From: Xanthobacteraceae bacterium
Lineage (GTDB): Bacteria; Pseudomonadota; Alphaproteobacteria; Rhizobiales; Xanthobacteraceae
DNA length: 8,481 bases
NCBI GenBank assembly: GCA_030043175.1
Contig: JASHYD010000428.1
Location: forward strand, 1 to 8,481
Direction: 5' to 3'
Below are positions 6,378-8,481 of the stretch, in pieces; the first letter of the stretch is position 1, and every line of letters begins with the position of its first letter. The position numbers were made by a program, and so were the translations under genes. The notes under the pieces were generated by a model, which was not told the DNA's origin, ran no database searches, and was given only the letters and a program-made list of their open reading frames with translations.

Positions 6378-7019
6378 ATGAAGACCATAGTTGCCAGTTT
6401 CCTGGGATTGATTGCACTCGTGACGTTCGCCGGCGGCTCTCCTGTACATGCCGATGCCCTTGAGGCAGAGCCTCTGGCTTTATCGATCCCGCCGGGCGCC
6501 GGTACAAACGCCGTCGAGAGCTTGGAGGATGGGCACTGCGCATTTTACAGCGATGGTGCGGACAACTGCATCGTCAATGTGCAGCCTGAGGTCAATAGGC
6601 AGCCCGAGGCGGTCGATCAGTCGTCAACCGCCGTCAGCGAATCCGATCCATCAGCAGATGACCCCACGCCGGCAGTTCGATTTATGGACGCCATTCCGGT
6701 TATGGTTGTCCAGACGGTGACGATCGCAGCTTTCGGAGCCGATGCCGGGGACCGCGAAGGAACATCATCCGCACAACCGATACCCGTGCCTGCGACTGAA
6801 CCCGTGTTGGATCACGATGCCAAAACCACGACCGGTGCGATTGTGGAGCCAACCGGGCAATCTGCCGATGCCATTCGGGTCGCGATTGTCCAATCCGCGA
6901 CGGTTGTAGTTGCTTCTCAAGACGCAAGTGGCGATGAACCCTCTCCGGTGGAATTGCGACCGCCGCCGACAGCACCGAGCTCGACCCTCGAAGCGAAAAA
7001 CGTGGATGACCTGCAATGA
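6378..7019 (+). CDS. Exported acidic protein of unknown function with an internal duplication
   Basis: I do not recognise this 213-residue protein. Residues 1 to about 26 form a signal peptide (MKTIVASFLGLIALVTFAGG..., cleavage near VHA-DA). The mature protein is rich in Ala, Asp, Glu, Pro, Ser and Thr and looks largely unstructured. It has two Cys (residues 54 and 64, in DGHCAFYSDGADNC) that could form a local disulfide. Two segments starting at residues 104 and 164 are diverged copies of one another (DAI-V--VQ--T), each a short hydrophobic beta-like stretch followed by an acidic/Pro-rich linker. GGAGTAGGA lies just upstream of the ATG at 6378. It is transcribed divergently from the AcnX large-subunit gene (199 bases between starts). 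A terminator-like hairpin follows 52 bases after the stop. Confidence 0.65.
   Translation: MKTIVASFLGLIALVTFAGGSPVHADALEAEPLALSIPPGAGTNAVESLEDGHCAFYSDGADNCIVNVQPEVNRQPEAVDQSSTAVSESDPSADDPTPAVRFMDAIPVMVVQTVTIAAFGADAGDREGTSSAQPIPVPATEPVLDHDAKTTTGAIVEPTGQSADAIRVAIVQSATVVVASQDASGDEPSPVELRPPPTAPSSTLEAKNVDDLQ
6687..6749 (+). repeat. Internal coding repeat, unit 1
   Basis: It encodes DAIPVMVVQTVTIAAFGADA. It aligns in frame with unit 2 exactly 180 bases (60 codons) downstream, with about 9 of 21 residues identical and shared DNA such as GCCATTC and TTGTCCA. It indicates an old tandem duplication inside the gene. Confidence 0.55.
6867..6929 (+). repeat. Internal coding repeat, unit 2
   Basis: It encodes DAIRVAIVQSATVVVASQDA, the diverged second copy of the segment 60 codons upstream. 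Both copies keep the hydrophobic, valine-rich core, suggesting selection on that feature. Confidence 0.55.
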
Positions 7020-7071
7020 CATTGCCAACTAATTGTGCGGCACGGTTGTTGCCTCACGATTGTTGCGCCGT

Positions 7072-7093
7072 GGCGGGGACCAGGTTCCCCGCC
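7072..7093 (+). terminator. Terminator-like hairpin after the exported-protein gene
   Basis: GGCGGGGA, a 6-nt loop, then TCCCCGCC form a perfect 8-bp GC-rich stem, followed by GCTTTATT. It lies 52 bases past the stop at 7019. The T-run is short, so it is a plausible but not textbook intrinsic terminator. Confidence 0.5.
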
Positions 7094-7535
7094 GCTTTAT
7101 TGACGCTAGGCCCGACGGGCGCCGTCCTACAAACGCCATGCCATTCAAGCTGTCTGCATCGTCGGGAGGGACGTCGAAAGGCTTGAGCGACCGTCTATCG
7201 CGTGTTCTGTCGCCGAAAGCGCGTCGTTGACCGCTCAATGAGCGTCGCCGGTCGGCGCCGCCCGGCAGAAGCTTTATCGGTCCGATTTTGAGAGTCCGCC
7301 ATTGGCTTCTTCCTCGTCGACAAGGTCTTTGATCATTTCTGGACGAGACTGTCAGGCTTGGTTATTGCGAGGAGTAATCCATTGCAACACCACAGCGATT
7401 TGTCCCCTCCCAAACAGCTTGCCGATGATTGATTGACCCACCACAATGCCAGGTCCGCTCCGCCTCTGGACGATGCGGTCGATGGTCAGCTCTGCCGCTA
7501 CCGCCTTTCTCGCCATTTCTTTAGTTGCTAGCATT
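7094..7535. other. Intergenic stretch without a supported gene
   Basis: Short open frames exist on both strands (for example 7029-7238 and 7352-7543 on the minus strand). None has a convincing start, ribosome binding site or recognisable protein. The segment may hold further gene remnants. It also supplies the flank from which a guide would be read if the structured RNA starting near 7536 is an omega-RNA. Confidence 0.5.
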
Positions 7536-7836
7536 ACAGCCACTCCGGTGGGCCGGACGCTGTAACCATCTCCACGCCAGAAAGGCGGAGCCTTGCCCCG
7601 AGCCTTCCGGGTTACCAGGCTCTCGCCCGAACGGGACTGACTACGTTGAAATGCCGGTTGACGACCGACGTCCGAATGCTTCGTTAAGTTCGGACCTCTC
7701 GAAAGCGAAGCAGCAGATAAGCCCGGATAGGTCGAAACGGGCTTCGCTTAAGCGCCGGTACTCAACATTATCGAGGGGAGATGCACCTCAGGGTGCGCGA
7801 GGCCCCTCACGGGCGACGAGGGAGCGGCCTTAACAA
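7536..7836 (+). ncRNA. Omega-RNA (HEARO)-like structured RNA without its nuclease
   Basis: The segment folds into a chain of stems. ACAGC (7536-7540) pairs with GCTGT (7559-7563), enclosing TCCGG/CCGGA. GAGCCT (7600) pairs with AGGCTC (7617). GTTGA and CCGG (7645-7657) pair with CCGG and TCAAC (7755-7766), closing a multibranch that contains GTCCGAA/TTCGGAC (7670/7689) and AAGCGA+AGCCCG/CGGGCT+TCGCTT (7703-7749). GAGGGG/CCCCTC (7773/7803) encloses GCACC/GGTGC. This architecture, and the GTTGAAATGCCGGTTGA core, resemble the HEARO/omega-RNA that guides IscB, as I remember that family. No iscB follows: the RNA runs directly into an element right end. The 5' boundary is approximate. Confidence 0.62.
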
Positions 7837-7887
7837 GCCACTCCTGCTTTCCTCCCCACGCCTGAAGGCGGGGGTATTCGGCGCGAG
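7837..7887 (+). repeat. Right end of IscB-type element, copy B
   Basis: It reads GCCAC, 4 bases, GCTTTCCTCCCC, then the stem CCCC(A)CGCC-TGAA-GGCGGGGG (7854-7874), TTC and CGCGAG. It matches copy A on the minus strand (4438-4487) in order and spacing, with a better-preserved hairpin. Together with the preceding structured RNA it forms a roughly 350-base non-coding unit, as if the nuclease gene had been deleted from between the guide RNA and the right end. Confidence 0.65.
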
Positions 7888-7908
7888 TTCTTGATGACGG
7901 AGCGGAAC

Positions 7909-8481
7909 ATGAGGAGCAGACAGGCATTGTATTTAAGCGCCGCCACAACGGTATTGGCGGCATTCGCGGCTGCCGCGCCGACGCAAGTGCGGGCACAGGC
8001 AGCTGCGATTACGATCGATAGCGACGATATCGGTGGGGTCGTCAGTGGACCGCGCGGGCCCGAGGCGGGCGTATGGGTGATCGCTGAGACCAACGATCTC
8101 GCAACCAAGTTTGCCAGGATCGTGGTGACCGACGATCAGGGCCGCTTTGTGATTCCGGATCTTCCCAAGGCGAATTACACCATCTGGGTGCGCGGCTACG
8201 GGCTCGTTGATTCGCCCAAGGTCCAGAGCGCTCCCGGCAAGCTCGTCAATCTTACTGCGACGCCGGCACCGACCGCCGCGGCGGCGGCAGAATACTACCC
8301 CGGTATGTACTGGTACTCGATGCTTGAGATACCGGCGAAGGATCAGTTTCCCGGCACCGGTGCCAAGGGCAACGGCATTCCGGAATTCATGAAGTCGCAA
8401 AACTTCTGGATCGACACTGTGAAGAATGCCTGCCAGTCATGCCACGCGCTCGGCTCGAACGGCATCCGCCATCTATCCTCG
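7909..8481 (+). CDS. Exported carboxypeptidase-regulatory-like / c-type cytochrome protein (3' truncated by window)
   Basis: The 191 visible residues begin with a signal peptide (MRSRQALYLSAATTVLAAFA..., cleavage near VRAQA). A carboxypeptidase-regulatory-like (transthyretin-type) beta-sandwich follows: DIGGVVSGPRGPEAGVWVIAE, then VVTDDQGRFVIPDLPKANY and VWVRGYGLVDSPKV. After an Ala/Pro linker come YYPGMYWYSM and a heme attachment site CQSCH (codons 8431-8445). The protein therefore works in the periplasm and probably binds heme c covalently. Similar rhizobial proteins are several hundred residues longer, but what follows here is outside the window. ATG 7909 is preferred because GGAG (7899-7902) lies 6 bases upstream; the in-frame ATG 7894 lacks such a site. 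The start lies just downstream of the omega-RNA-like element, which may have displaced the original promoter. Confidence 0.82.
   Translation, partial: MRSRQALYLSAATTVLAAFAAAAPTQVRAQAAAITIDSDDIGGVVSGPRGPEAGVWVIAETNDLATKFARIVVTDDQGRFVIPDLPKANYTIWVRGYGLVDSPKVQSAPGKLVNLTATPAPTAAAAAEYYPGMYWYSMLEIPAKDQFPGTGAKGNGIPEFMKSQNFWIDTVKNACQSCHALGSNGIRHLSS

Noticed and set aside
7029..7238. Small open frames on both strands (69 aa minus, 65 aa plus)
   Set aside because: They overlap each other and the terminator-like hairpin, and neither has a convincing ribosome binding site or known homology.
7352..7543. 63-residue minus-strand frame next to the omega-RNA-like element
   Set aside because: I see no recognisable motif or ribosome binding site, and its start overlaps the edge of the structured RNA.
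1..8481. CRISPR array, tRNA or rRNA gene
   Set aside because: No regularly spaced direct repeats, tRNA cloverleaf or rRNA segment was seen on reading both strands.

Overview
The window is GC-rich DNA with the codon use and gene content of an alphaproteobacterium, most likely a Bradyrhizobium-like member of the Hyphomicrobiales. That placement is inferred from how the proteins read; there is no rRNA or other taxonomic marker. It looks like accessory chromosome: unrelated metabolic genes, secreted proteins and gene remnants, with little operon structure.

Layout. (1) 1-1842 (+) encodes most of a PQQ-dependent dehydrogenase with a C-terminal membrane anchor; its N-terminal part is missing at the window edge. 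(2) A perfect 8-bp hairpin (1964-1985) separates it from a convergent gene (2013-2687, -) for a secreted lectin-like protein. (3) 2688-3327 has no intact gene but holds the C-terminal scrap of an RND efflux pump and several inverted repeats, including a perfect 16-bp palindrome. (4) 3328-3915 (+) is a gamma-class carbonic anhydrase-like hexapeptide-repeat protein. (5) 3982-6178 (-) holds the two subunits of a type II aconitase X (AcnX): the large catalytic subunit (4931-6178) and the small swivel subunit (3982-4431). (6) Between the subunits lies a decayed IscB (OMEGA nuclease) element at about 4438-4930: the RRXRR N-terminus of iscB, a frameshift inside RuvC-I, and an element right end. (7) 6378-7019 (+) encodes an unrecognised exported acidic protein with an internal duplication. 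(8) 7020-7535 has a terminator-like hairpin and no gene I can support. (9) 7536-7887 (+) folds into a multibranched RNA resembling the IscB guide RNA (omega-RNA, Rfam HEARO) and ends in the same kind of right end as the element inside acnX, but has no nuclease gene. (10) 7909 to the window end (+) is the start of an exported protein with a carboxypeptidase-regulatory-like domain and a CxxCH heme site.

Functional picture. The PQQ dehydrogenase and the heme protein both suit periplasmic oxidation chemistry, but they are about 6 kb apart and nothing shows that they work together. The AcnX subunits should form one dehydratase or isomerase; the substrate cannot be read from the neighbours. The most interesting part is the pair of related IscB-family remnants in opposite orientations: one split a two-subunit enzyme operon and apparently supplies the small subunit's ribosome binding site, and the other is reduced to a free-standing guide-RNA-like element directly upstream of a gene.
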